Source: Streptomyces klenkii (GTDB lineage Bacteria > Actinomycetota > Actinomycetes > Streptomycetales > Streptomycetaceae). From it: a DNA stretch of 64,000 nucleotides. The stretch's first letter is position 1. Each line of letters begins with the position of its first letter. The stretch is from contig NZ_RBAM01000003.1 in the NCBI RefSeq assembly GCF_003626645.1, positions 186,001-250,000 on the forward strand, written 5' to 3'. Shown here one piece after another: positions 16,862 through 31,647 of this stretch. Under the pieces are notes generated by a model. That model had not been told where the DNA came from, searched no databases, and worked only from the letters and a program-made list of their open reading frames with translations. A program made the position numbers and the translations under genes.

Positions 16862-18114
16862 CCGGCGAGGTCCTGCTGGGATCCGCCATCGCCATCATCG
16901 TGATGGCGGGCTGCTACAACACCACGTTGTTCCTGCTCTCCCGGCGCCGGATACGCCGCGTCCGGGGCCCCCGGCAACAACGCCTGTACGTCTTTCTGCT
17001 CGCCTGCCTGAACGAGGAAAAGGTCCTCGCGGAGAGCCTCGCGCGGATCACCGCCCTGCCCGCCGGCAATTTCCTGGCCCTGGTGATCGACGACGCGTCC
17101 GACGACGGCACCGCCGACATCGCCCGCGCCGCCGGCCCCGAGCGCGTCCGTCTCCTCCAGCGCACCCTGCCGAACGCGCGCCGCGGCAAGGGCGCCGCCC
17201 TCAACGCCGGAATCCGCCACCTGCGCGAGTCGGGCCTCATGGACGGCTACGACCCGCACGACGTCATCATCTGCGTCGTCGACGCCGACGGCCGGCTCGA
17301 CGAACACGTCGTCCAGTCCGTCGACCCCTTCTTCGACAATCCGCGCGTCGGCGCCACCCAGATCGGCGTGCGCATGTACAACCGCCACCTAGGCCTGCTG
17401 GCCCGGCTCCAGGACATGGAATTCGTCATCTACGGCGATATCTTCCAGTGCGCCCGGCGCTATATCGGCAGCGTCGGAATGGGCGGCAACGGACAGTTCA
17501 TGCGGCTCGCCGCACTCGACTCCCTCGCCGTCCCCGGCCGGGAGGGCGGGCCCTGGAGCGACTCCCTCACCGAGGACCTCGACCTCGGGGTCCGGCTCAT
17601 CGCCCGCGGCTGGACCAACCAGCACTGCACCGCGGCCGCGGTCTCGCAGCAGGCCGTGCTCGACGTCCGCCGCCTGGTCCGCCAGCGCTCGCGCTGGTTC
17701 CAGGGGCACTTGCAGTCGGCGGGGCTGGTGCCGCTGATCCTGCGCTCCGTCCCCACCCGCGCCGCCGTCGACCTGCTCTACCACCTCTCCAGCCCGGTCC
17801 TCATCCTGCTCACCTCGCTGCTGCCGCTGTCCTTCCTGGTCGCGGTGGCCGGCACCGTCATCGGCTCCGTGCAGGCCGGGCGCCCGCTGATCACCCCGAT
17901 GTGGGTCATCGGCCCGTACGTGCTGTCCTTCACCGCCGCCTACGCGTACGGATTCGTCTACCGCAGACGCGAACGCGGCCTCGGGCTCGTGCGCTCGATC
18001 CTGCTCTCCCACGTCTTCGTCTTCTACGGCTACATCTGGTTCGCGGCCGGCTGGTGGGGGCTGTGGCGGATGCTCACCGGCAAGCAGACGTGGCTGAAGA
18101 CCGCGCGCACCTGA
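16858..18114 (+). CDS. Processive membrane glycosyltransferase (GT2), polysaccharide synthase
   Basis: The 418-residue protein is read from TTG 16858, overlapping the stop of the small gene; a start at ATG 16903 is possible. It has the GT2 synthase motif set: CLNEEKVLAESL, Asp78-Asp79 in VIDDASDDGT, Asp142-x-Asp144 (VDADG), Glu239-Asp240 in TEDLDLG and the processivity motif QRSRW at 276-280. One helix precedes the catalytic domain and about three to four follow it, as in cellulose, hyaluronan and PNAG synthases. It should polymerise and export a beta-linked sugar chain. The 2-epimerase next door suggests UDP-ManNAc as donor or co-donor. Confidence 0.88.
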   Translation: MTGEVLLGSAIAIIVMAGCYNTTLFLLSRRRIRRVRGPRQQRLYVFLLACLNEEKVLAESLARITALPAGNFLALVIDDASDDGTADIARAAGPERVRLLQRTLPNARRGKGAALNAGIRHLRESGLMDGYDPHDVIICVVDADGRLDEHVVQSVDPFFDNPRVGATQIGVRMYNRHLGLLARLQDMEFVIYGDIFQCARRYIGSVGMGGNGQFMRLAALDSLAVPGREGGPWSDSLTEDLDLGVRLIARGWTNQHCTAAAVSQQAVLDVRRLVRQRSRWFQGHLQSAGLVPLILRSVPTRAAVDLLYHLSSPVLILLTSLLPLSFLVAVAGTVIGSVQAGRPLITPMWVIGPYVLSFTAAYAYGFVYRRRERGLGLVRSILLSHVFVFYGYIWFAAGWWGLWRMLTGKQTWLKTART

Positions 18115-18155
18115 ACCGAACCTCCTCGCCCGACAGGCCCTTCCCAGGGAGAACC

Positions 18156-19346
18156 ATGTCCGCTGACCTCATCACCGCGCCCGTACGCGCCATGCTCGTG
18201 CTGGGCACCCGACCCGAGGCCATCAAACTGGCGCCCGTGGCCCGTGCCATGGCGCTCTCCCCGCTCTTCGACCCGCTCGTCGTCACCACCGGCCAGCACC
18301 GCGAGATGCTCCACCAGATGCTGGACCTCCTGCGCGTCCCGGTCCACACCCGGCTCGACGTCATGCGCGACCGGCAGCAGCTGTCCACGCTCACGGCCCG
18401 CCTCGTGGACGGCCTCGGCGAGGTCGTCCGGGCCGAGCGCCCCGACCTCGTCATCGTCCAGGGCGACACCACCACCGCCCTGACCGGCGCCCTCGCCGCG
18501 TTCTACGAGCGCATCCCCATCGCCCACGTCGAGGCGGGGCTGCGCACCGGCGTCCTCGACAACCCCTTCCCCGAGGAGCTCAACCGCCGCCTGATAGGCC
18601 GGATGGCGCGCTGGCACTTCGCGCCCACGCAGCGGGCCGCGGACCACCTGACCGCCGAAGGCGTCCCCGGGGCCGAGGTGTTCACCACCGGCAACACCGT
18701 CATCGACAACCTCCTGTGGGTGCTGAAGGAGGGCACCGGGCGCAGCCTCTTCCGCACCGGCATGCGGCGCGTCCTCGTCACCCTGCACCGCCGCGAGAAC
18801 CAGGGCGCCGTAATGCGCTCCATGGGCAAGGCCCTGCGGCGGCTCGCCGACCGGGGAGACGTGGAGATGGTACTGCCGCTCCACAAGAGCCCCGCCGTCC
18901 GCGACGCGCTCCTGCCCGAGCTGACCGGCCACCCGCACATCGCGATCAGCGAACCGCTCGGCTACCTCGACTTCTCCGCCACCCTCGCCTCCTGCGACCT
19001 GGTCCTCACCGACTCCGGCGGCATCCAGGAGGAGGCCCCCACCCTCGGCAAGCCGGCCCTCGTCCTGCGCACCACCACCGAGCGCCCCGAGGCCGTCGAG
19101 GCCGGCGCCGCCCGGCTCGTGGGCACCGAACCGGAGGCCATCCTGGAGGCCACCGTCCACCTTTTGGATGATCCTGCCGCCTACGCGCGGATGGCCACGG
19201 CCGGCAATCCCTTCGGGGACGGCCACGCCACCGACCGCATCATCGCCCAGCTCGCGGAGGACTTCGGCGCCGACCCGGACGACAGCGGCGGCGCCGAACT
19301 GATCGCCACCCGTACCGAGGGGCCGGGGTCATACTCGACGGCATGA
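18156..19346 (+). CDS. wecB: UDP-N-acetylglucosamine 2-epimerase (non-hydrolysing)
   Basis: The 396-residue enzyme interconverts UDP-GlcNAc and UDP-ManNAc in the cytoplasm. It starts at ATG 18156 behind CAGGGAG. The two-domain GT-B fold is marked by LGTRPEAIKLAP near the N-terminus, Asp104 (QGDTTTALTG), Glu126 (HVEAGLRTG), Glu140 (FPEELNR) and His211 (LHRREN), which align with E. coli WecB Asp95, Glu117, Glu131 and His213, and the C-terminal DSGGIQEEAP uracil/phosphate loop. No UDP-ManNAc dehydrogenase (wecC) is nearby, so the product is likely used directly, plausibly by the GT2 synthase 41 bp upstream. The stop overlaps the next ATG (ATGA). Confidence 0.93.
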   Translation: MSADLITAPVRAMLVLGTRPEAIKLAPVARAMALSPLFDPLVVTTGQHREMLHQMLDLLRVPVHTRLDVMRDRQQLSTLTARLVDGLGEVVRAERPDLVIVQGDTTTALTGALAAFYERIPIAHVEAGLRTGVLDNPFPEELNRRLIGRMARWHFAPTQRAADHLTAEGVPGAEVFTTGNTVIDNLLWVLKEGTGRSLFRTGMRRVLVTLHRRENQGAVMRSMGKALRRLADRGDVEMVLPLHKSPAVRDALLPELTGHPHIAISEPLGYLDFSATLASCDLVLTDSGGIQEEAPTLGKPALVLRTTTERPEAVEAGAARLVGTEPEAILEATVHLLDDPAAYARMATAGNPFGDGHATDRIIAQLAEDFGADPDDSGGAELIATRTEGPGSYSTA

Positions 19347-20008
19347 CGAGAGTTCAGCGGCTGCTCGGTCTCGCGCTGCTCGCCGCCCTCGCGGTGGCGG
19401 GCGCCGCCCTCGCGGTGAGCAGCCTCTGGCCCGGCGACGGCGGGCCGGGCCGGCCGTGGGCCGAGGGATCGGTCCACGGCCCGTGGCGGTCGGTCTTCGA
19501 CGGCCACGGCGAGAACATCGGCCGCCACGACGGCCTCTTCCTCTCCCCCAAGCCCTCCCGGGTGCCGGACGAGACCCACGCCGGGCTGATCGTCTCCACG
19601 GCCCGCTTCGAGGACGTGGACTTCGAGGCGCGCATGCGGACGGTCGCCCAGCTGCGCACGCCCGAGCCCAACCCGTGGGAGGTGCCGTGGCTGCTGTGGG
19701 CGTACACCGACCCCGAGCACTTCTACTACATCACCCTCAAGCCGAACGGCTGGGAGCTGGGCAAGCGCGACCCCGCCTACGCGGGCGGGCAGCGCTTCCT
19801 GGCGACCGGCCAGGGGCGGTTCCCCATCGGCGCGTGGTCGTCGGTGCGGGTGGCGCAGCGCGGGGCGCGCATGGAGGTGAGCGTCGGCGGGCAGGGGCTG
19901 GTCGCCTACGAGGACCGGGAGCGGCCGTACCGGGAGGGCGCCGTGGGGGTGTACACCGAGGACGCGAAGGTGGAGTTCCGCGATCTACTGGTGCACCCGA
20001 CGGAGTAG
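19343..20008 (+). CDS. Exported beta-sandwich (DUF1080/LamG-like) protein
   Basis: The 221-residue protein starts in an ATGA overlap with wecB. It has an N-terminal signal or anchor helix (about 5-27), then a single concanavalin-like jelly-roll domain of the family-16-hydrolase-like/DUF1080 type, visible in WRSVFDGHGENIGRHDG, FEDVDFEARMRT, FYYITLKPNGWELGKRD and the closing VGVYTEDAKVEFRDLLV. Such domains bind polysaccharide outside the cell. I see no clear GH16 catalytic Glu-x-Asp-x-x-Glu motif, so binding is more likely than cleavage. It ends the synthase operon, which is followed by a hairpin. Confidence 0.75.
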   Translation: MTRVQRLLGLALLAALAVAGAALAVSSLWPGDGGPGRPWAEGSVHGPWRSVFDGHGENIGRHDGLFLSPKPSRVPDETHAGLIVSTARFEDVDFEARMRTVAQLRTPEPNPWEVPWLLWAYTDPEHFYYITLKPNGWELGKRDPAYAGGQRFLATGQGRFPIGAWSSVRVAQRGARMEVSVGGQGLVAYEDRERPYREGAVGVYTEDAKVEFRDLLVHPTE

Positions 20009-20020
20009 CGGGTACGACAG

Positions 20021-20063
20021 CGCGGCGCCTGCCACCTGTGGTCGGGGTGGGGCAGGCGCCGCG
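20021..20063. terminator. Hairpin terminator between the polysaccharide operon and gltD
   Basis: Perfect 13-bp arms (20021-20033 and 20051-20063, CGCGGCGCCTGCC) with a 17-base loop lie 12 bp after the plus-strand stop and 35 bp from the gltD stop, consistent with a bidirectional terminator for converging operons. Confidence 0.7.
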
Positions 20064-20098
20064 AGCTCGTTCCGGCACGAGCCGGTTTCGGGGACGGG

Positions 20099-26102
<6,004 letters not shown>

Positions 26103-26416
26103 CGGCGGCTCCCGTCGTCGTCTTGGCAGTCCCGGCCGGTGCGGCCGGTGCATGTGCCGAGGGACGACGTTGGCCCTCTGCGGAAGAAATTTGGTGCAGG
26201 TTACATGATGGGGCGCTTCTCAAAAAGCGGAAGCCCCGGTTCAGCATGTGGACACTGCGGGTGAGGCACTGCGGGTGATGCGGCGAGCTGCCGGAAGCCT
26301 TGGGGATCGCCCGGCCCGGCGGCGCCGGACACAGCACAGAGCGGGCGGCGTTGCCCGCTGCGCTCCCGGATTGTGCCCGGTCGTCGAGGGCCTGAAACCG
26401 CTCCGTCATCCGTACG
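26103..26416. other. Intergenic region upstream of gltB
   Basis: No credible gene lies in this stretch; short frames have no ribosome binding site and no family resemblance. The first 120 bp upstream of gltB are AT-richer (a run with AAATTTGG and TTACATGATG near 26186-26204) and are the probable promoter zone. I found no convincing -35/-10 pair. Confidence 0.4.
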
Positions 26417-26436
26417 TTATGCGGGACCCCGCATAA
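26417..26436. promoter_or_regulatory. 20-bp palindrome between gltB and the VIT transporter gene
   Basis: TTATGCGGG, two bases, then CCCGCATAA form a perfect 9-bp inverted repeat five bases after the stop of the VIT-family gene and about 315 bp upstream of gltB. Its AT ends and GC centre look more like a dimeric regulator site than a terminator stem, but a short terminator for the VIT gene is the alternative. The cognate regulator is not known. Confidence 0.5.
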
Positions 26437-26440
26437 AGCA

Positions 26441-27172
26441 TCACCCCAGGGCGGTGCCGAAGGCAATACCAAGGGCGTAAGTCACACCCGCCGCGGCCGC
26501 GCCGAGGAACAGCTGGCGCAGTCCGCTGAACCACCAGGAGCGGGCCGTCACCCGGGCCACGACGGCGCCGCAGGCGAAGAGGCCGGCCAGCGCCAGCAGC
26601 ACGGCGGGCCACAGGGACGTGGCCCCCAGCAGGTACGGCAGCAGGGGCAGGAGCGCGCCCAGCGCGAACGAGCCGAACGAGGAGACGGCGGCGACCATGG
26701 GCGACGGCAGGTCGGAGGGGTCGATGCCGAGCTCCTCGCGGGCGTGGATCTCCAGCGCCTGCTCGGGGTCGCGGGAGAGCTGCATGGCGACTTCCAGCGC
26801 CAGCTTCGGCTCGACGCCCCGCGACTCGTAGAGCGCGGCCAGCTCCGCCAGCTCGTCGGCCGGGTGCTTGTGCAGCTCGCGGCGCTCCACGTCCAGCTCG
26901 GCGAGGACGAGCTCGCGCTGCGAGGCCACGGAGGTGTACTCGCCGGCGGCCATCGAGAACGCGCCGGCGGCGAGGCCGGCCAGGCCGGCGATCACGATCG
27001 TGCCGGGGGCGGCGGCGCCGCCCGCGACGCCCGTCATCAGCGCGACGTTGGAGACCAGGCCGTCCATGGCGCCGAACACCGCGGGACGGAGCCAGCCGCC
27101 GTTCACGTCGCGGTGGGTGTGGTTGTCGCGGTGCGCTATGTGCGGTGTCGCGACGGCTTCCAGGACAGACAT
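26441..27172 (-). CDS. VIT1/CCC1 family metal transporter
   Basis: The 243-residue membrane protein has the VIT family start FGAMDGLVSNVALMTGVAGG, then AAGEYTSVASQREL, a charged cytoplasmic helical region (about 88-150, the metal-binding insert) and three further membrane helices in the C-terminal half. Family members move Fe2+ or Mn2+ out of the cytosol using the proton gradient. The N-terminus carries a His-rich stretch (PHIAHRDNHTHRD) that may bind metal. It is transcribed alone on the minus strand, between the repeat element at 27.4 kb and gltB. Which metal it carries cannot be told from sequence. Confidence 0.9.
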   Translation of the reverse strand: MSVLEAVATPHIAHRDNHTHRDVNGGWLRPAVFGAMDGLVSNVALMTGVAGGAAAPGTIVIAGLAGLAAGAFSMAAGEYTSVASQRELVLAELDVERRELHKHPADELAELAALYESRGVEPKLALEVAMQLSRDPEQALEIHAREELGIDPSDLPSPMVAAVSSFGSFALGALLPLLPYLLGATSLWPAVLLALAGLFACGAVVARVTARSWWFSGLRQLFLGAAAAGVTYALGIAFGTALG

Positions 27173-27399
27173 CTCCGGTTCGCTCCCTTCGCCGGGGCGT
27201 GACGGCTTGCCCGTGCGCCCCCCGATGCGTTCGAAGGTACGCAGGATGAGCTTGATCCGCTAGCAAGGAAGGCCTGGCTGACCTGGGTAGACATACGGGG
27301 TGAGGCCGGTTCGGCACGGGGCGCTTCCGGCCGGGGTGCGCGCGGTCGCGGCGGGATCTTGCTGCCCGGGCAGCGGCCGGCCTACGCCCGAAGGCCGGT

Positions 27400-27562
27400 T
27401 CGGCACCGCCGATGTCCCCGGTGGGGGCTGATCGCCGTCGCGGCGGATTTTGTTTGCCTGCGGCACGAGAACGCCTGCCCGGCCGCGGGCCCCGTGCCGC
27501 GGGCACGAAAAAACCGCCGCAGCGGCGATCAGCCACTGCGGCGGAGTTCGGCGGTGCCGATC
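27400..27562. repeat. MITE-like inverted pair of the dispersed intergenic arm
   Basis: Within the 402-bp gene-free gap 27173-27574, a ~50-bp arm at 27398-27447 (TCGGCACCGCCG to CGCCGTCGCGGCGG) is followed by about 67 bp and then its imperfect complement at 27515-27564. The arm is the same sequence family as at 2.9-3.4 kb and 47.5 kb. The interior carries another palindrome (GCGGCACGAG to GTGCCGCGGGC). The structure could fold into a large hairpin downstream of lgt and might act as a terminator. No gene, transposase or flanking target duplication was seen. Confidence 0.8.
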
Positions 27563-27574
27563 CGGACCGGCCCG

Positions 27575-28444
27575 TCAGACCTTCTTCTTTTGGGGGGACG
27601 CGTCGTCCATCGACGCGTCACCGTCAAGCACCGGCTCGACGACCTTCTCCCGCCCCGGCGCCTTCTTCGCGGAGATGATCATGTAGGCGACGGCCCCCAG
27701 GAACACCACGATCGACGTCCAGCCGTTGAGCCGCAGGCCCAGCACGTGGTGGGCGTCGTCGACGCGCAGGTACTCGAACCAGAAGCGGCCCACCGTGTAC
27801 GAGGCGACGTAGAGCGCGAACGCCCGCCCGTGCCCGAGCGTGAAGCGGCGGTCCGCCCAGATCACCAGGCCCGCGATCAGCAGGCACCACAGCGACTCGT
27901 ACAAGAACGTCGGGTGGTAGGTGCCCGCCACCCGCCCGATCGCCGGGTCCGCGTCGATCTTCAGCGCCCACGGCAGGTCCGTCGGCTTGCCGTAGAGCTC
28001 CTGGTTGAACCAGTTGCCCCAGCGGCCGATCGCCTGGGCGACGGCGAGGCCGGGGGCGAGGGCGTCCGCCCAGGCCGGCAGCGGGATGCCGCGGCGCCGG
28101 CAGCCGATCCACGCGCCGACCGCGCCGAGCGCGACCGCGCCCCAGATGCCGAGGCCGCCCTCCCAGATCTTGAAGGCGTTGACCCAGTCGCGGCCCTCGC
28201 CGAAGTACAGCTCGTAGTCGGTGATGACGTGGTACAGCCGGCCGCCCACGAGCCCGAAGGGCACCGCCCAGACGGCGATGTCCGCAACCGTCCCCGCCCG
28301 TCCGCCGCGGGCGATCCAGCGCCGGTTGCCCAGCCAGACCGCCACGAAGACGCCGATGATGATGCAGAAGGCATAGCCGCGCAGCGGGACCGGGCCGAGG
28401 TGGACCACGCCCGTCGACGGGCTGGGAATGTATGCGAGTTCCAT
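27575..28444 (-). CDS. lgt: Prolipoprotein diacylglyceryl transferase
   Basis: The 289-residue integral membrane enzyme attaches diacylglycerol from phosphatidylglycerol to the lipobox cysteine of prolipoproteins, the first step of lipoprotein maturation. It has about seven membrane helices, the HGxxP-region equivalent near the N-terminus (YIPSPSTGVVHLGPVPLRGY), GGRLYHVITD, and the Lgt signature GRWGNWFNQELYG with the essential Arg and Asn, then the HPTFLYES motif. A basic C-terminal tail (KKK) is cytoplasmic. The start is ATG 28444 with GGGGGC upstream. It follows the DsbA-like gene by 83 bp; lgt near the trp genes is a common Streptomyces arrangement. Confidence 0.95.
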   Translation of the reverse strand: MELAYIPSPSTGVVHLGPVPLRGYAFCIIIGVFVAVWLGNRRWIARGGRAGTVADIAVWAVPFGLVGGRLYHVITDYELYFGEGRDWVNAFKIWEGGLGIWGAVALGAVGAWIGCRRRGIPLPAWADALAPGLAVAQAIGRWGNWFNQELYGKPTDLPWALKIDADPAIGRVAGTYHPTFLYESLWCLLIAGLVIWADRRFTLGHGRAFALYVASYTVGRFWFEYLRVDDAHHVLGLRLNGWTSIVVFLGAVAYMIISAKKAPGREKVVEPVLDGDASMDDASPQKKKV

Positions 28445-28527
28445 GACGCCCCCGACGCTACCCTGCCCGGGCGACGGAACGGCAACCCACCCGGCGCAAC
28501 AGCTGCGTAACGCCCGGGGAGCCCCGC

Positions 28528-29310
28528 TCAGCCCTTGGCGGCCTCCGCCACCATCTGCCGCAGCTTGTCCGGAGTGAGTGGGTTGGCCTGGTCGGCGTAG
28601 ATGCTCTTGCCGTTGAGCAGGACGGTCGGGGTGGCGCGGTAGGAGGTCTTGCCGAAGGCCTCGTGGGACTTCTTCACCCAGCTGTCGTGGGTGCCGTCGT
28701 CGACGCACGTGCGGAAGGCGGGCGTGTCCAGCCCGGGCACCTGGCCGGCCAGCTCCAGCAGGCGCGCCTTCTTGCCGAAGGCGTCGTCCGTCTCCGGCGG
28801 CTGGTTCTTGTAGAGCAGGTCGTGGTAGGCGGAGAACTTCCCGGCGTCCTGGGCGCAGGCCGCCGCGTTGGCGGCGTTGAGCGAGCCGGTGCCGCCGAGG
28901 TTGTTGTCGATCAGTGTGACGATGTGGTACTCGGCCTTGAGCTCGCCCTTCTGCTCCAGCTCGTTGACCACGTCGCGGAAGCCGTTCTCGAACTGGCTGC
29001 AGGCGGGGCAGCGGAAGTCCTCGTAGACCGTGAGGGTCGACTTCGCGGCGGGCTTGCCGACGGGGATGGTGACGCTGTCCTTGCCGGTGGCGCCCTGCGG
29101 GGCGACCAGCGGGCCGGCGGGCTCCTTCTTCTTGCCGCCGCCCGAGTTCGCCACGAGCGCCGCGATGCCGGCGCCTGCGCCGAGCACGGCGACGACGACC
29201 GCTGCGGCGATCAGGGTGCGCCTGCGCCTTCCCCGGCTCTCCTCGCGCTGCCGCTGTTCCTGCAGCCGCTCGCGGGCGCTGCGCTTACCGTCCGAGTTCT
29301 TCTGGCTCAC
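28528..29310 (-). CDS. Membrane-anchored DsbA-like thioredoxin-fold protein
   Basis: The 260-residue protein has a very basic cytoplasmic N-terminus (1-31), one membrane anchor (about 32-53) and an extracytoplasmic DsbA/thioredoxin_4 domain. The active site is Cys101-Pro-Ala-Cys104 in EDFRCPACSQFE, and the cis-proline loop is ATPTVLLNG. Two extra cysteines (in NAAACAQDAG and FRTCVDDG) could form a second disulfide, a feature missing from its two paralogues at 57.9 and 59.6 kb. It probably catalyses disulfide exchange on the cell surface. The GTG start has AGGGGGAT just upstream, immediately after the trp terminator hairpin. Confidence 0.88.
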   Translation of the reverse strand: MSQKNSDGKRSARERLQEQRQREESRGRRRRTLIAAAVVVAVLGAGAGIAALVANSGGGKKKEPAGPLVAPQGATGKDSVTIPVGKPAAKSTLTVYEDFRCPACSQFENGFRDVVNELEQKGELKAEYHIVTLIDNNLGGTGSLNAANAAACAQDAGKFSAYHDLLYKNQPPETDDAFGKKARLLELAGQVPGLDTPAFRTCVDDGTHDSWVKKSHEAFGKTSYRATPTVLLNGKSIYADQANPLTPDKLRQMVAEAAKG

Positions 29311-29325
29311 ATCCCCCTACAACGA

Positions 29326-29355
29326 ACCGGGGGCGCGCCGCAGCGCGCCCCCGGT
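29326..29355. terminator. Hairpin after trpA, abutting the DsbA-like gene
   Basis: Perfect 13-bp arms (29326-29338 and 29343-29355, ACCGGGGGCGCGC) with a four-base loop form a very stable stem 37 bp after the trpA stop. Its far side ends six bases before the Shine-Dalgarno sequence of the DsbA-like gene, so any trp read-through would present that ribosome site right behind the stem. Confidence 0.8.
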
Positions 29356-29392
29356 CGTGGGTTCCTTCAAAAGAGTTACCCGCCCGAAAGGG

Positions 29393-30207
29393 TTATCCCC
29401 GCTTGCGCACGCCCTCGGCCAGCTCGCCGGCGAGGGCGCGGACGGCGGCCAGGCCCGTCTCCAGGTCGGGCGCGTCCAGGAGCCGCTTGACGAAGGCCGA
29501 GCCGACGATCACGCCGTCGGCGAAGGCGGCGACCTCCGCGGCCTGGACGGCGTTGGAGACGCCGAGGCCCACGCAGACCGGCAGGGAGGTGACGGCACGC
29601 GTGCGCCGGACCAGGTCCTGCGCCTCGTTGCCCACGGACTCCCGGGTGCCGGTGACGCCCATCAGCGAGGCCGCGTACACGAAGCCGCTGCCCGCCGCCG
29701 TGATCTTGGCGAGGCGCTCGTCGCGGCTGCTGGGCGCGACCACGAAGACGGTGGCGAGGCCGTGCTGCTCGGCGGCCTTGCGCCAGGCCTCGGACTCCTC
29801 GACGGGCAGGTCGGGCAGGATGCAGCCCGCGCCGCCGGCAGCCGCCAGGTCGGCGGCGAAGCGCTCCGGGCCGTAGGCGTCGACGGGGTTCCAGTACGTC
29901 ATGCACAGCACGGGCGCGCCCGTGATCTCGTGCGCCTCCTTGACCGTGCGGAGGACGTCGGCGATCTTGATGCCGCCGCGCAGCGCGATGTCGTCGGCGG
30001 TCTGGATGACCGGGCCGTCGAGGACCGGGTCGCTGTGCGGCAGGCCGACCTCCACGACGTCGCAGCCGCCGTCGAGCATGGCCGTGATCGCCCGTACGCC
30101 GTCGTCCACGGTGGGGAAGCCGGCGGGGAGGTAGCCGACGAGGGCCGCGCGGTTCTCCACCTTCGCCGCGGCCAGCACGGAGCCGAGGAGTTCGATGTTG
30201 CCCGCCA

Positions 30208-30208
<1 letters not shown>
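29393..30208 (-). CDS. trpA: Tryptophan synthase alpha subunit
   Basis: The 271-residue TIM-barrel subunit cleaves indole-3-glycerol phosphate to indole and glyceraldehyde 3-phosphate. Catalytic Glu53 and Asp64 sit in VEVGLPHSDPVLDGP, matching E. coli Glu49 and Asp60; the phosphate loop includes GLGVSN and GVIVGSAFV. The ATG at 30208 overlaps the trpB stop (ATGA), fitting tight coupling of two subunits that form one complex. It is the last gene of the trp operon, followed by a strong hairpin. Confidence 0.97.
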
Positions 30209-31449
<1,241 letters not shown>

Positions 31450-31501
31450 GCCGGTCTCCTCAGGAGATGAGTGAGGTTGACGTGATCACTGAGCCGAACG
31501 C

Positions 31502-31642
31502 TCAGCCACGCCATCGCATCCCGTTGATCTGCCCCGGCTCACAGCCGATGTGGTACCGCACGCGGCGCCCGAGGACGCGCCGCGCGGGCGCACGGCAGCC
31601 ACGCGGCCGGCAGCCGCGGGCGAGCCGTGCGTACGCCCTCAT
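31502..31642 (-). CDS. trpM: TrpM-like small protein of the trp operon
   Basis: Direct translation between trpC and trpB gives a 46-codon gene from ATG 31642 to TGA 31502-31504. The protein is very basic (Arg/Cys-rich N-terminus GCRPRGCRAP) and ends in the conserved block IGCEPGQINGMRWRG, which I recognise as the TrpM family described as a modulator of tryptophan biosynthesis in Streptomyces. AGGGG nine bases upstream lies inside the end of trpC. It is placed as in the trpC-trpX/M-trpB-trpA order reported for Streptomyces. How it acts is not evident from sequence. Confidence 0.85.
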   Translation of the reverse strand: MRAYARLARGCRPRGCRAPARRVLGRRVRYHIGCEPGQINGMRWRG

Positions 31643-31647
31643 GCAGG

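Noticed and set aside
26248..26436. 62-codon plus-strand frame in the gap between gltB and the VIT gene
   Set aside because: No ribosome site, no recognisable motif, and it covers the probable gltB regulatory region and the palindrome.
27359..28510. 383-codon plus-strand frame over the 27.4-kb repeat and lgt
   Set aside because: Antisense to lgt and low-complexity; its start lies inside the repeat element.
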